Shown piece by piece: positions 25,202 through 33,261 of a DNA stretch of 64,000 nucleotides (within the stretch, counting starts at the first letter, position 1; every line of letters begins with the position of its first letter). Under the pieces are notes generated by a model. It saw only the letters and a list, made by a program, of their open reading frames with translations. It had not been told where the DNA came from and ran no database searches. Source of the stretch: Agromyces atrinae (GTDB lineage Bacteria > Actinomycetota > Actinomycetes > Actinomycetales > Microbacteriaceae); assembly GCF_013407835.1 (NCBI RefSeq), contig NZ_JACCBI010000001.1, positions 1,674,001 through 1,738,000 of the forward strand, in the 5' to 3' direction. The position numbers and the translations under genes were made by a program.

Positions 25202-26010
25202 GAGAGCACCTCCTGCGGCGCGGGCGTGCCCGCGAGTGCGAGCGCCTCATCGAGCACGAGCTCGACGGCCGCGGGGTCGTGGGCGAAACGGCCGAGGAAG
25301 AGGCCCCGCACCGCACCATCGAACGCCGTGAGCAGTCCGGGCGCGGCGCTCCCGCCGTAGATGACGCGGCTTCCGGCGCGCGCGGGATCGAGCGCGAGAC
25401 GCTCCTCGAGCGCGCGGACGACGGCGACGACGTGTTCGACGGGCGCGGGTTCGGCGGCACCGATCGCCCAGACGGGCTCGTAGGCGACGACGATCGGGCC
25501 GACGAGATCGCCCGAGTCGGCGAGCGCGGCGTCGAGCTGGGCGATGACCTCGCTCGCGGCATCCGTCGACCGGTCGTTCTCGCCGAGGCAGAGGAGGGGG
25601 GCGAGTCCGTTGCGGATCGCGGCCCGCACCTTTCGTGAGACGACCGTGTCGGTCTCGCCGAAGTGCCGACGGCGCTCGGCGTGGCCGAGTTCGACGAGCG
25701 AGCAGCCGAGTTCGGCGAGTTCGGCGGGGCTCGTCTCACCGGTGAAGGCGCCCGCGTCCTCCCAGAACGCGTTCTGCGCGGCGAGGCGCACTCCGGTGCC
25801 GGCGAGCAGCGCGCCGACGGGCGCGAGGGCCGCGGTCGACGGCGCGACGAACAGGTCGACGACGCCCCCGGTCACGGCCGGGTGGCGGCGCGCGATGTCG
25901 GCGACGGCGCCCGCCCACGCGAGCGTCTGCGCGTGTCCGAAGTACATCTTGAGGCTCACGCCGACGGTGAAGGGTGCGGCGAGGGGTGCGGCGAGCGGCT
26001 CGCTCAACAC
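25198..26010 (-). CDS. eryH: L-erythrulose-1-phosphate isomerase (triosephosphate-isomerase family)
   Basis: A 270-residue TIM-family protein with Lys21 in GVSLKMYFG, His110 in [10 protein letters not shown] and Glu178 in [19 protein letters not shown] in place of the housekeeping TIM's NWKMN-type start is what I would expect for the EryH branch. EryH converts L-erythrulose 1-phosphate to D-erythrulose 4-phosphate. The neighbouring EryI-type isomerase and fused DhaKL kinase complete the route to erythrose 4-phosphate. The GTG start overlaps the eryI stop by 7 nt, and its stop overlaps the next ATG. A second TIM for glycolysis is less likely in this setting. Confidence 0.8.
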   Translation of the reverse strand: MLSEPLAAPLAAPFTVGVSLKMYFGHAQTLAWAGAVADIARRHPAVTGGVVDLFVAPSTAALAPVGALLAGTGVRLAAQNAFWEDAGAFTGETSPAELAELGCSLVELGHAERRRHFGETDTVVSRKVRAAIRNGLAPLLCLGENDRSTDAASEVIAQLDAALADSGDLVGPIVVAYEPVWAIGAAEPAPVEHVVAVVRALEERLALDPARAGSRVIYGGSAAPGLLTAFDGAVRGLFLGRFAHDPAAVELVLDEALALAGTPAPQEVLS

Positions 26011-26510
26011 GCGCTCGATCCGCTCGCGCCCGGCTCGGCGGAGCCGGCGACGGATGACTCGTACGCGACGATCTCGGCGACCTTCTCGGCCGACGCCGAC
26101 GACGTGTCGAAACGGTAGGTCAGCCACTCGCGCGCGAGGCGGCGGGCGAGTTCGATGCCGACGACGCGCTGCCCGAAGCACAGCACCTGCGCGTCGTTCG
26201 AGAGCACCGAGCGCTCGACCGAGAACGAATCGTGGGCCGTGACGGCACGGATGCCGGCGACCTTGTTCGCCGCGATCGCGACGCCGAGGCCGGTTCCGCA
26301 GACGAGCAGCGCCCGGTCGGCCTGGCCCGAGGCGACGAGTTCGGCGGCGGCGATCGCGACGCTCGGGTACGGCGTGTGCGACGACGCGTCGACGCCCACG
26401 TCGTGCACCGACGCGACGAGCGCGTTGGCCTCGAGGTCGGCCTTCAGGATCTCCTTGTAGTCGAACCCGGCGTCATCGCTTCCGATGACGAGGCGAAGCT
26501 GATCGGTCAT
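26004..26510 (-). CDS. eryI: D-erythrulose-4-phosphate isomerase (RpiB family)
   Basis: A 168-residue RpiB/LacAB-type sugar-phosphate isomerase. It starts [14 protein letters not shown], with catalytic Cys71 in [16 protein letters not shown] and the phosphate-binding [13 protein letters not shown] region following. In erythritol and threitol pathways this family (EryI) interconverts D-erythrulose 4-phosphate and D-erythrose 4-phosphate, the last step before the pentose phosphate pathway. A good GGAGGA site lies before the ATG, 17 nt after the kinase stop. The C-terminus is slightly extended ([13 protein letters not shown]). A ribose-5-phosphate isomerase role is the alternative. Confidence 0.8.
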   Translation of the reverse strand: MTDQLRLVIGSDDAGFDYKEILKADLEANALVASVHDVGVDASSHTPYPSVAIAAAELVASGQADRALLVCGTGLGVAIAANKVAGIRAVTAHDSFSVERSVLSNDAQVLCFGQRVVGIELARRLAREWLTYRFDTSSASAEKVAEIVAYESSVAGSAEPGASGSSAC

Positions 26511-26527
26511 GGTGTCCTCCGGGGGGG

Positions 26528-28258
26528 TCAGTTGTCGGTGGCCGCGTCGCGGAGCACGGCTCCGACGGCGACGACGATGAGGGCGAACGAGACGGCGCCC
26601 GCGTCGGGCGTGCCGAGGCTCTTCTCGGCGTGCGGGCGGGCCCGGCCCATGCGGGGAAGCAGGTCGGCGGTCGCCGCGGCGGCGAGCTCGGTGACGTCGG
26701 CGGCGTCCGACCAGGCCTCGGCGAGCGAGTCGCCCTCGTCGAGCGCGGCCGTGAGCGCGTCGCGGAACGGCACGATCGCGTCGACCATGGTCTTGTCGCC
26801 GGGGCTCGCACCGAAGCCGAGCACGGCGGTCGTCGCCGCGGTCACACCGGCTGCGACACTCGCGCGGTCGGGTGCCGCATCGTCGGTGAGGGCGTCGCCG
26901 AGGGCGGCGAGCACGGCACCCCAGAGCGCACCCGAGGTGCCGCCCGCGCGGTCCGACCAGGCATCGGCGGCGAGCGCGAGCACCGTGCCCGCCCCCGCTC
27001 CGCGTTCGACGGCGTCTCGGGCGGCGACGAGCGCGGCGCCCGAACCCCGCTGCATCCCGATGCCGTGGTCGCCGTCACCCGCGACGGCGTCGATGCGGCC
27101 GAGCTCATCGGCGTGCTCGTCGACGATCGTCGTGAGGGCCTCGATCGCGGCGAGCACGGTGAGCGCTGCGGAACGCGAGGCCTCGGAAGCCTCCGGAATG
27201 GGCACGGTCTCGTCGTCGGCCTGCCACACGTCGGCCGCGACGGTCGGGCCGACGCTCCCCTTCGAGTAGGCGGGCGCATCGGCGGGTGCGCGCCAGAGTT
27301 CCTCGAGCTCGTCGTCGAGCCAGAACAGTGTGAGCGAGGCACCGGCCATGTCGAAGCTCGTCACGAGCTCGCCGACCTCGGGCTCGACGACCTCGATGCC
27401 GGCCGCGTCGAGACGACGCGCGACACCCGAGTACACGACGAAGAGCTCTTCGTACTTCACCGACCCCAGACCGTTGAGGATGACGGCGACGCGCGCACCA
27501 CGGACATCCTCGATGTCATCGGGCAGCTCGGCGAGGAGCGACGAGACGAAGAGCTCAGCGAGCTCGTCGGCGGTCGGCACGTCGCGTTCGTCGATGCCCG
27601 GCTCGCCGTGGATGCCCATGCCGACGGCCATCCGGCCCTCGGGAACGGTGAAGAGCGGCTCGGCCGCACCGGGCAGCGAGCAGCCCGAGAAGGCGACGCC
27701 GAACGAGCGGGTGCGGTCGTTGGCCTTCCGGGCGATGCGCTCGACGTCATCGAGGTCGTCGCCGCGCTCGGCGGCGGCGCCCGCGCACTTGAAGACGGTG
27801 AAGTCGCCCGCGATGCCGCGGCGCTTGTGGCGCTCGGAGGCCGGAGCGCTCGAGATGTCGTCGGTGATCGTCACGATGCGGCAGTCGACGCCGTGCGCGA
27901 TGAGTTCGTCACGGGCGCGGCCGAAGTTCGCGACATCCCCCGCGTAGTTGCCGAACGAGAGCAGGATGCCGCCGCCCTGGTCGGCCGCCTCCGAGACGTG
28001 GCGCACCTGCTGGGCCGAGGGCGACGCGAAGAGGTTGCCGAGGGCGGCACCGTGCGCGAGGCCGGGGCCCACGAGTCCGCCGAATGCCGGGTAGTGGCCC
28101 GAGCCGCCGCCGATGACGAGGGCGACGGTGCCGGGTTCACTGCGCGTCGAGCGCGTCACTCCCCCGGGAACGCGCTGCACCCAGCGAGCGCTCGCGCGGG
28201 CGAATCCGTCGATCATCTCGTCGGCGAACGCCGTGGGGTCGTTGTACAGACGGGTCAT
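26528..28258 (-). CDS. lerK: L-erythrulose 1-kinase (fused DhaK-DhaL)
   Basis: A 576-residue ATP-dependent kinase. The N-terminal DhaK domain has [12 protein letters not shown] near 50 and the covalent substrate His217 in [11 protein letters not shown]. The C-terminal DhaL nucleotide domain has [14 protein letters not shown] near 405 and [12 protein letters not shown] near 450. Single-chain DhaKL enzymes phosphorylate dihydroxyacetone or tetruloses. With EryH and EryI directly downstream, L-erythrulose is the most likely substrate (LerK as in Mycolicibacterium smegmatis); D-erythrulose is the alternative. The start at 28258 follows GAAGGAG. It is first in the operon, with an operator overlapping its -35 box. 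Confidence 0.75.
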   Translation of the reverse strand: MTRLYNDPTAFADEMIDGFARASARWVQRVPGGVTRSTRSEPGTVALVIGGGSGHYPAFGGLVGPGLAHGAALGNLFASPSAQQVRHVSEAADQGGGILLSFGNYAGDVANFGRARDELIAHGVDCRIVTITDDISSAPASERHKRRGIAGDFTVFKCAGAAAERGDDLDDVERIARKANDRTRSFGVAFSGCSLPGAAEPLFTVPEGRMAVGMGIHGEPGIDERDVPTADELAELFVSSLLAELPDDIEDVRGARVAVILNGLGSVKYEELFVVYSGVARRLDAAGIEVVEPEVGELVTSFDMAGASLTLFWLDDELEELWRAPADAPAYSKGSVGPTVAADVWQADDETVPIPEASEASRSAALTVLAAIEALTTIVDEHADELGRIDAVAGDGDHGIGMQRGSGAALVAARDAVERGAGAGTVLALAADAWSDRAGGTSGALWGAVLAALGDALTDDAAPDRASVAAGVTAATTAVLGFGASPGDKTMVDAIVPFRDALTAALDEGDSLAEAWSDAADVTELAAAATADLLPRMGRARPHAEKSLGTPDAGAVSFALIVVAVGAVLRDAATDN

Positions 28259-28288
28259 GCGACGGATGCTCCTTCGATCGTCGCCCTT

Positions 28289-28317
28289 ATTCTGCCTCGC
28301 GAACGAGAACACGTCAA
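28289..28317 (-). promoter_or_regulatory. Promoter of the lerK-eryI-eryH-oiaC-apnO operon
   Basis: On the minus strand TTGACG (28317-28312) and CAGAAT (28294-28289) are 17 nt apart. The palindromic operator CAACCGGTTG overlaps the -35 box, so a repressor bound there would exclude RNA polymerase. Confidence 0.6.
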
Positions 28318-28324
28318 CCGGTTG
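28315..28324. promoter_or_regulatory. GntR operator 1 (CAACCGGTTG)
   Basis: A perfect 10-nt palindrome overlapping the -35 element of the kinase operon. The same ten bases occur in the SDR-apnL promoter at 32789-32798, pointing to a shared regulator. Confidence 0.7.
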
Positions 28325-28353
28325 GCCGGTTTCCGCGGGCGGGCCTTCCCTGG

Positions 28354-28371
28354 CAACCGGTCGCCCGGTTG
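28354..28371. promoter_or_regulatory. GntR operator 2 (autoregulatory)
   Basis: CAACCGG-TCGC-CCGGTTG has perfect 7-nt arms and ends at the first base before the TAGCCT -10 box (28372-28377) of the gntR gene. This suggests repression of its own promoter. It repeats the half-site of operator 1. Confidence 0.7.
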
Positions 28372-28383
28372 TAGCCTGGGCCT

Positions 28384-29139
28384 ATGCCCGCCTATCCCGG
28401 AGACAGCGCAGAACGCATCGCCGCCGCGCTCGCGAGGGTTCCCGCGACGGACTCGTCGGTCGCGGGCGTCACGAAGCGCCTGCTCGACTTCTTCACGAGC
28501 GGTGAGATCGACAAGGGCACGAGGCTTCCGCCCGAGCGCGCACTCGCCGAGTCGATGGGCGTCGGCCGCTCGGCGATCCGCGAGTCGCTCGCCGCGCTCG
28601 AGATCCTCGGCGTCGTCGACGTGAAGCCGGGGTCGGGCACCTACCTGCGCGGCGGGGCGTCCGAGCTCCTCCCCCAGACCCTCAGCTGGGGTATGTTGCT
28701 GAGCGAGCCGCAGACGCGCGACCTCATCGAGACGCGCGGCGAGCTCGAGATCGCCGCGGCACGCCTCGCGGCCACGCGCATCGGCGACGACGAACTGCGA
28801 CTGCTCGAACAGCACCTCGACGCGATGCGCACCCACCAGGACGACCCCGTGCGCTTCATCGAAGCCGACCTGAAGTTCCACCTGCAGGTCGCCGAGTCGT
28901 CGGGCAACAAGGTCGTCTTCGACCTGCTGCAGTCGATCCGCTCCCTCCTCCGCATCTGGGTCGAGCGCGGGCTCCGCAGCGAGAGCGAGGCGCACCTCGC
29001 CTATGACGAGCACCGCGAGGTGCTCGAGGCGCTCCGCACCCACGACCCTGCGCGGGCCCAGGCCGCGATGCAGCACCACATGGAGACCGCGGGCGCGCGC
29101 CTCTCCGCGACGATCGAGGCACATCCCGCCGAGGGCTGA
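28384..29139 (+). CDS. GntR-family (FadR type) regulator of the apionate/erythrulose operons
   Basis: A 251-residue regulator. The winged helix covers about residues 25-95 (GTRLPPERALAESMGVGRSAIRESL, then LGVVDVKPGSGTYLRGG). The C-terminal all-helical FCD domain has metal-site-like Asp/His positions (EADLKFHLQVAESSGN, YDEHREVLEAL, MQHHMETAGARL). It is divergent from the kinase operon, with two operators between them. It is leaderless: TAGCCT lies 6 nt before the ATG. A pathway intermediate such as an apionate or tetrulose derivative is the likely inducer. The same operator in front of the SDR gene places that operon under it as well. Confidence 0.85.
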   Translation: MPAYPGDSAERIAAALARVPATDSSVAGVTKRLLDFFTSGEIDKGTRLPPERALAESMGVGRSAIRESLAALEILGVVDVKPGSGTYLRGGASELLPQTLSWGMLLSEPQTRDLIETRGELEIAAARLAATRIGDDELRLLEQHLDAMRTHQDDPVRFIEADLKFHLQVAESSGNKVVFDLLQSIRSLLRIWVERGLRSESEAHLAYDEHREVLEALRTHDPARAQAAMQHHMETAGARLSATIEAHPAEG

Positions 29140-29229
29140 TCACGCCGTGCTTGTACGTGTCGGGGGTCGCGCGCAGACTGGACGGTGACGGCGGGATTCC
29201 GACGGCGGAGCCCGCGACAGGAGGGCATC

Positions 29230-29658
29230 ATGGCGGGAAAGCTCGGCAACATCGTCTTCTACGCGGATGACCCGCCGGCCCTCGCAGAGTTCTGGTCGGC
29301 GGTCTTCGGATACCCGCCCTCGCGCATCGAGGGCGAGTTCCGCGAGATGCTCCTCGCGGGCGGACTCACCGAAGCCGACTTCACGAATCGCGCGATCGCC
29401 GAAGACCCCGAGGGTGTCGGCCCACGATTCTTCTTCCACCACGCGTCAGCGCCGAAGCAGATGCGCAACCGTGTGCACCTCGACGTGCAGGCGACGCCGG
29501 GCCGACGCCCGTCACCCGACGAGCTCGACGCCGAACGCGACCGACTCATCGCGCTCGGAGCGACCATCGTGCGCCTCGTCGACCAGAGCTGGGGCCCGCT
29601 GCCCGAGCACTACTACCAGATGCAGGATCCCGAGGGGAACGAGTTCTGCCTGCAGTGA
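29230..29658 (+). CDS. VOC (glyoxalase/bleomycin-resistance-like) protein
   Basis: A 142-residue vicinal-oxygen-chelate protein with two beta-alpha-beta-beta-beta modules: LGNIVFYADDPPALAEFWSAVFG at the start and RNRVHLDVQA near residue 83, ending DPEGNEFCLQ. This subclass is common in actinobacteria and mostly uncharacterised; catalysis or ligand binding cannot be assigned. AGGAGGG lies just before the ATG at 29230; an upstream in-frame ATG lacks such a site. It lies between the GntR regulator and a palindrome, with no obvious functional tie to the apionate genes. Confidence 0.8.
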   Translation: MAGKLGNIVFYADDPPALAEFWSAVFGYPPSRIEGEFREMLLAGGLTEADFTNRAIAEDPEGVGPRFFFHHASAPKQMRNRVHLDVQATPGRRPSPDELDAERDRLIALGATIVRLVDQSWGPLPEHYYQMQDPEGNEFCLQ

Positions 29659-29721
29659 AGCGCGCGCGCTCAGCATCCCCTGCCCTACGCTTGCCGGCTC
29701 GCTCACACCCGATCTCACCGG

Positions 29722-29785
29722 CGGAGTGCCGTTCGCGCGTCGGAGTGCCACTCGAGTGGCACTCACGCGCACCAACGGCACTCCG
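29722..29785. repeat. Nested intergenic palindrome between convergent genes
   Basis: Outer arms of 12 nt (CGGAGTGCCGTT at 29722-29733, complement at 29774-29785) enclose a perfect 22-nt palindrome centred on CTCGAG (29743-29764) that reuses the GAGTGCC word. The total is 64 nt. It lies after the VOC gene and before the DUF1540 stop, so it is probably a two-way transcript-end structure. Confidence 0.8.
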
Positions 29786-29827
29786 GCGAGGGGATGAGGC
29801 AGGCGAACGGATGACGCGGGCGGGCGC

Positions 29828-30127
29828 TCAGCGCGGGGCGAAGGTGAGGCAGTCGGCCGAGTCGCGGCCGGCGCCGACGCGCACCGAGGGCGCGGAGCAC
29901 TCGAGCGACGTGTTGTGCGAGCAGTCCGAACGCTGACACGCGCCGACGTGCGTGAGCACCTTGTCGAGGCCGCCCTTCGCCCCGAGCGGGATGAACGTCG
30001 CGCACTCGGCGTCGGGGCCCGAGCCGCCGATCGTGACCGCGGCCGCGTGGCAGTGCGAATGGTCGTTGTACGAGCATCCGGCGACGGAACACTCCGTGAC
30101 GGCGGGCAGTTCGGCGATGGTTGTCAT
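29828..30127 (-). CDS. Small cysteine-rich protein with two DUF1540 domains
   Basis: A 99-residue protein with two similar cysteine modules: ECSVAGCSYNDHSHCHAAA followed by AECATF, and ACQRSDCSHNTSLECSAP followed by ADCLTF. This spacing (CxxxxC...C...C) is the DUF1540 pattern, thought to bind a metal such as zinc. The two modules repeat over about 50 residues each, so the gene arose by internal duplication. GGAGGT precedes the ATG at 30127. No partner is evident; the gene is monocistronic between two palindrome- or operon-bounded neighbours. The biological role is unknown. Confidence 0.85.
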   Translation of the reverse strand: MTTIAELPAVTECSVAGCSYNDHSHCHAAAVTIGGSGPDAECATFIPLGAKGGLDKVLTHVGACQRSDCSHNTSLECSAPSVRVGAGRDSADCLTFAPR

Positions 30128-30273
30128 GGCGACCTCCGTGCTCGGGGTCCGCGTCGACGCGGACGGGTGCCCCGATGTTACGCCGCGATCAGTCGAGAAT
30201 CCAGCATCGTCGACCACTCTTTTCGCTGGTCAGAAGCCCTTTACAGGTGAGGCTCGCCTAACTGAGCCGACCC

Positions 30274-31992
30274 TTATCGAGCAAGCACGAGGCTCAGCGC
30301 GGCACCCGCTTCGACGACCAGATCGCCGCCCGGCTCGAGCGCGGAACCACGTGCATCGACCGCGCTCCGCAGCCCGGGAATCGGCGGCAGTGCGACATCC
30401 GTGTCCGTCGGATTCGCGACGAGCACGACGACCTCGTCGCCCGCATCCACCCCGATCGCGGCGAGCGGCTCGCCGATACTCACGTCGACGAGGTCGCACC
30501 CTTCGAGCGCGGCGAGCCAGCCGAGCGCGACCGCAGCAGCGCCCGACGCCGCCCGCGGGCCGCGTTCCTCGAAGTAGCAGAGCGACTCGACGCCGTCGCC
30601 CGCGAGCGCCGCGACACTCGCGACGACCCAGGCCGCAAGAGAGTCGGCGCCCTGTCGATCGTCCGTCGCGGGTTCGGCGGCGAGACCGGCCTCGCTCGTC
30701 GCAACGGCGTTGAACCGCGCACGCAGCGTGATGGGTCCGATGCGGAGGGGGCGCCCGTCGGCGATCGAGCGCGCGTCACGCACGACGTCGCGCTGCACGT
30801 CGAGCGCCTCGACGAGCTGATGCCCGCTCAGGTCGTGCATCATCGGCGTCATGCTGAAGGTCAGGGGGCCGCGCCACGACGTGATGCGCGCCTGCTCGCG
30901 GTTCAGCTCGGTGAAGTGCGCGCGCACGCCGCCGAGAACCGGCACACCCGGCACGGCGGCCGCGAGCGCGTCGAGCAGATCGGGCGTCGCGACGTGGTCG
31001 ACCCGGTCGAACGCCGCCACCGACGCGGGCGGCACGCTCCACTCGGTGAGCACGGCCACGACGGGCGCGAGCTCGGCTACCTCGCCCACGACGATGCGCA
31101 CGTCGAGCGGTCGCTCCCCCGCATCGCGTCGCGCGCTCGCGAGCGATTCGCGCCAGCCCGGGTGCTGCGGATCGACCTCGACGACGAGTCCGGCGGCCGG
31201 CGACGGGGTGCCGGTGTGCACAGAACTCGCGAGAGCCGTGATGCGCGGCATGGTCTGCCCGGTGAGCGTCGCTCCGAGTCGAAGCGCCGGCCGACCGTCA
31301 TCCGTCGCCGCACCTTCATCACCCGCGCGGCACTCGAGCCGGATCGACTGGCTGATCGTCTCGCCGACGCGCACCGCGACCGGGAACGGACGCGAAAGCG
31401 GCGTCGAATAGGTCTTGAACGAGGCATCGGTCCAGTTGCGCTGGTCCTCCATCTCGAAGACGTCTCCGGCGAAGACGGCTCGCGCGGCGACACCCTGCGT
31501 CGACCATTCGAGGGCGGCGATGTCGTGGGCCGGCTGGTGCGGCGCGATCGCGACGGTGAACTCGGTCGCCGTCTCGGTGCCGTCGGGGTGGATGACGCGG
31601 AGCGACGATCCCGCGACGCCCGTGGGGTGCAGCAGCACGAGTCCGATGCGGTTGCGGTCGAACGGCGACTCGATGCTCGCGTCGACCCGCGCCTCGAAGA
31701 CCGTGTCGCCCGCGCCGATCTCGAGCCGCCACGCGACCTCCGGCCCGTCGCCCGCGCTGTGTCCGTGCAGCACGAGGCCGTGATCTGTCGTGTCGACGCC
31801 GACGACGCTGCGCGGCACGGTGCCCCAGTCGGCATCGCGCACGACGAAGCGGATGCTCCGCGCGACGAGTCGCCCGCGGAAGCGGATGTCGTCGACCTCG
31901 CCACCGCGGATCTCCGCGCTCCACGGGCCGGCCGCGAACGCGATCGGTTCGCGCTCGAGAGGGGTGAGCAGGTCGCGGGGCGCCGTCGTCAT
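30274..31992 (-). CDS. apnL: D-apionate lactonase-like protein
   Basis: A 572-residue protein without a signal peptide. The N-terminal third is beta-rich, with IRFRGRLVARSIRFVVRDAD followed by WGTVPRSV near residue 40, the conserved start I associate with ApnL, the D-apionolactone hydrolase. A central alpha/beta region (LDVRIVVGEVAEL, VLGGVRAHFTELNREQ, FSMTPMMHDLSGHQLVEAL) fits its TIM-barrel-like part, and a short beta domain closes the protein (VVLVANPTDTDVALPP). It would open D-apionolactone to D-apionate for ApnO. It overlaps the SDR stop by 1 nt (TGATG), so both are co-translated. The family is poorly known; another lactonase or glycosidase role cannot be excluded. Confidence 0.6.
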   Translation of the reverse strand: MTTAPRDLLTPLEREPIAFAAGPWSAEIRGGEVDDIRFRGRLVARSIRFVVRDADWGTVPRSVVGVDTTDHGLVLHGHSAGDGPEVAWRLEIGAGDTVFEARVDASIESPFDRNRIGLVLLHPTGVAGSSLRVIHPDGTETATEFTVAIAPHQPAHDIAALEWSTQGVAARAVFAGDVFEMEDQRNWTDASFKTYSTPLSRPFPVAVRVGETISQSIRLECRAGDEGAATDDGRPALRLGATLTGQTMPRITALASSVHTGTPSPAAGLVVEVDPQHPGWRESLASARRDAGERPLDVRIVVGEVAELAPVVAVLTEWSVPPASVAAFDRVDHVATPDLLDALAAAVPGVPVLGGVRAHFTELNREQARITSWRGPLTFSMTPMMHDLSGHQLVEALDVQRDVVRDARSIADGRPLRIGPITLRARFNAVATSEAGLAAEPATDDRQGADSLAAWVVASVAALAGDGVESLCYFEERGPRAASGAAAVALGWLAALEGCDLVDVSIGEPLAAIGVDAGDEVVVLVANPTDTDVALPPIPGLRSAVDARGSALEPGGDLVVEAGAALSLVLAR

Positions 31993-32744
31993 CAGAGCGT
32001 CGTCATGCCGCCGTCGACGCGGAAGGTCGAGCCGGTCGCGAAGGTCGCCTCGTCGCTCGCGAGGTACACCATGATGCCCTCGACGTCGGCGGGCGTGCCG
32101 GGACGGCCGAGCGGGATGCGCGAGACGATCGCCGCGCGGCTCTCGGGGTCGCCCGAGATCGCGGAGACGAGCGGGGTCTCGGTGTAGCCCGGAGCGACGG
32201 TGTTGACGCGGATTCCCTCGGCGGCATATGCCGCCGCGACGGTGCGCGTGAGGCCGTGCATACCCGCCTTCGAGGCGCTGTAGGCCGTGAAGTCGGCCCC
32301 TTCGCCGTTGAGTGCCGTCGGGCTGCCGGTGAGGATGATCGAGCCGCCGCGACCGAGCATCGCGCGCACCGCATACTTCACGGTGAGGAAGGCGCCCGTG
32401 AGGTTGATGTCGATCGTGCGACGCCACACGTCGAGGTCGAGGTCGGCGATCTTCGCGTCCTGCCCGAAGAGCTGCACTCCCGCGTTCGCGACGACGACGT
32501 CGACGTCGAAGCCGTCGACGGCGAGCCCCTCGAAGGCCGCCGCGACGCTCGCCTCGTCGGCGATGTCGAGTTCGACGGCGACGGATGTCGGGAAGGCCGA
32601 GGCGGCATCCTGTGCGGCGGCGAGGTCACGGTCGGTGAACGCGACGCGTGCACCCTCGCGGGCGAAGCGCTCGGCGACCTGGCGGCCGATGCCCGATCCT
32701 GCTCCGGTGACGAGTGCGGTCTTGCCGGTGAGGCGATCGGTCAT
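31992..32744 (-). CDS. SDR oxidoreductase, possible D-apiose dehydrogenase
   Basis: A 250-residue classical short-chain dehydrogenase. It has the cofactor loop VTGAGSGIGRQVAE, an Asp after strand 2 (AFTDRD) favouring NAD, the VVANAGVQ motif, Ser in LTGSPTALNG, and the catalytic YSASKAG, ending VDGGMTTL. Upstream of and coupled to the ApnL-like lactonase, it could oxidise D-apiose at C1 to apionolactone, a job done by a Gfo/Idh-type enzyme in the described pathway. Alternatives are a tetritol or other polyol dehydrogenase. AAGGAG precedes the ATG at 32744. The promoter carries the shared CAACCGGTTG operator. Confidence 0.8.
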   Translation of the reverse strand: MTDRLTGKTALVTGAGSGIGRQVAERFAREGARVAFTDRDLAAAQDAASAFPTSVAVELDIADEASVAAAFEGLAVDGFDVDVVVANAGVQLFGQDAKIADLDLDVWRRTIDINLTGAFLTVKYAVRAMLGRGGSIILTGSPTALNGEGADFTAYSASKAGMHGLTRTVAAAYAAEGIRVNTVAPGYTETPLVSAISGDPESRAAIVSRIPLGRPGTPADVEGIMVYLASDEATFATGSTFRVDGGMTTL

Positions 32745-32774
32745 GGCATCTCCTTCGATGGATGGGTCAGCGAC

Positions 32775-32803
32775 AGCATACTCGCGGACAACCGGTTGAC
32801 CAA
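32775..32803 (-). promoter_or_regulatory. Promoter and GntR operator of the SDR-apnL operon
   Basis: On the minus strand TTGGTC (32803-32798) and TATGCT (32780-32775) are separated by exactly 17 nt. The palindrome CAACCGGTTG (32789-32798) fills the spacer and touches the -35 box. Ten bases are identical to operator 1 of the kinase operon and the flank is also similar (RCC follows). Confidence 0.7.
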
Positions 32804-32805
32804 TA

Positions 32806-33171
32806 CTACGATCCGTCGACGATCGCTCCCGCGTTGTCTTCGACCCAGTCGATGAGCGGCCGCATGCGCGCCATGAGCTCCGAGCCGCGTTCGGTGAGGC
32901 TGTAGTCGACGCGCGGCGGGATGGTCGCGTGAGCGAAGCGGTGCACGATGCCGTCGGCCTCGAGGGTGCGCAGCGTGCTCGCGAGCATCTTCTCGGAGAT
33001 GCCGTCGACCGCGCGGCGCAGTTCACCCCAGCGCAAGGTTCCGTCGGAGAGCGCGAGCAGCACGAGCACGCCCCACTTGCTCATGACGTGATCGAGCACG
33101 ACGCGCGTGGGGCACCCCTCGGTGAACGACTTCGGTTCGCTCTCCCGGAAATCCACAATACTTACCGACAT
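32806..33171 (-). CDS. HxlR-family transcriptional regulator
   Basis: A 121-residue winged-helix protein of the DUF24/HxlR group. The N-terminal Cys in EGCPTRVVLDHVMSKWGVLV is at the position used for redox or electrophile sensing by relatives such as HypR, QorR and YodB. The DNA-binding part is LRWGELRRAVDGISEKMLAS, then the wing IPPRVDYSLTERG. It is divergent from a QorB-like quinone/NmrA oxidoreductase, the classical QorR arrangement, with a GTGGGTACCCAC palindrome in between. A role as thiol-based repressor of that gene is likely. Confidence 0.9.
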   Translation of the reverse strand: MSVSIVDFRESEPKSFTEGCPTRVVLDHVMSKWGVLVLLALSDGTLRWGELRRAVDGISEKMLASTLRTLEADGIVHRFAHATIPPRVDYSLTERGSELMARMRPLIDWVEDNAGAIVDGS

Positions 33172-33202
33172 GTGGGTACCTTACCGCAAAGTGGGTACCC
33201 AC
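33172..33202. promoter_or_regulatory. HxlR operator region
   Basis: GTGGGTACC occurs as a direct repeat at 33172-33180 and 33191-33199. The second copy is part of the perfect 12-nt palindrome GTGGGTACCCAC (33191-33202). It sits immediately upstream of the hxlR start in the divergent intergenic region. Confidence 0.65.
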
Positions 33203-33261
33203 TCTCGGGAAGGTTTCGGCGGCGCGGCCCGTTGGCTCAGATGTCAACCGAAAGGACACTC

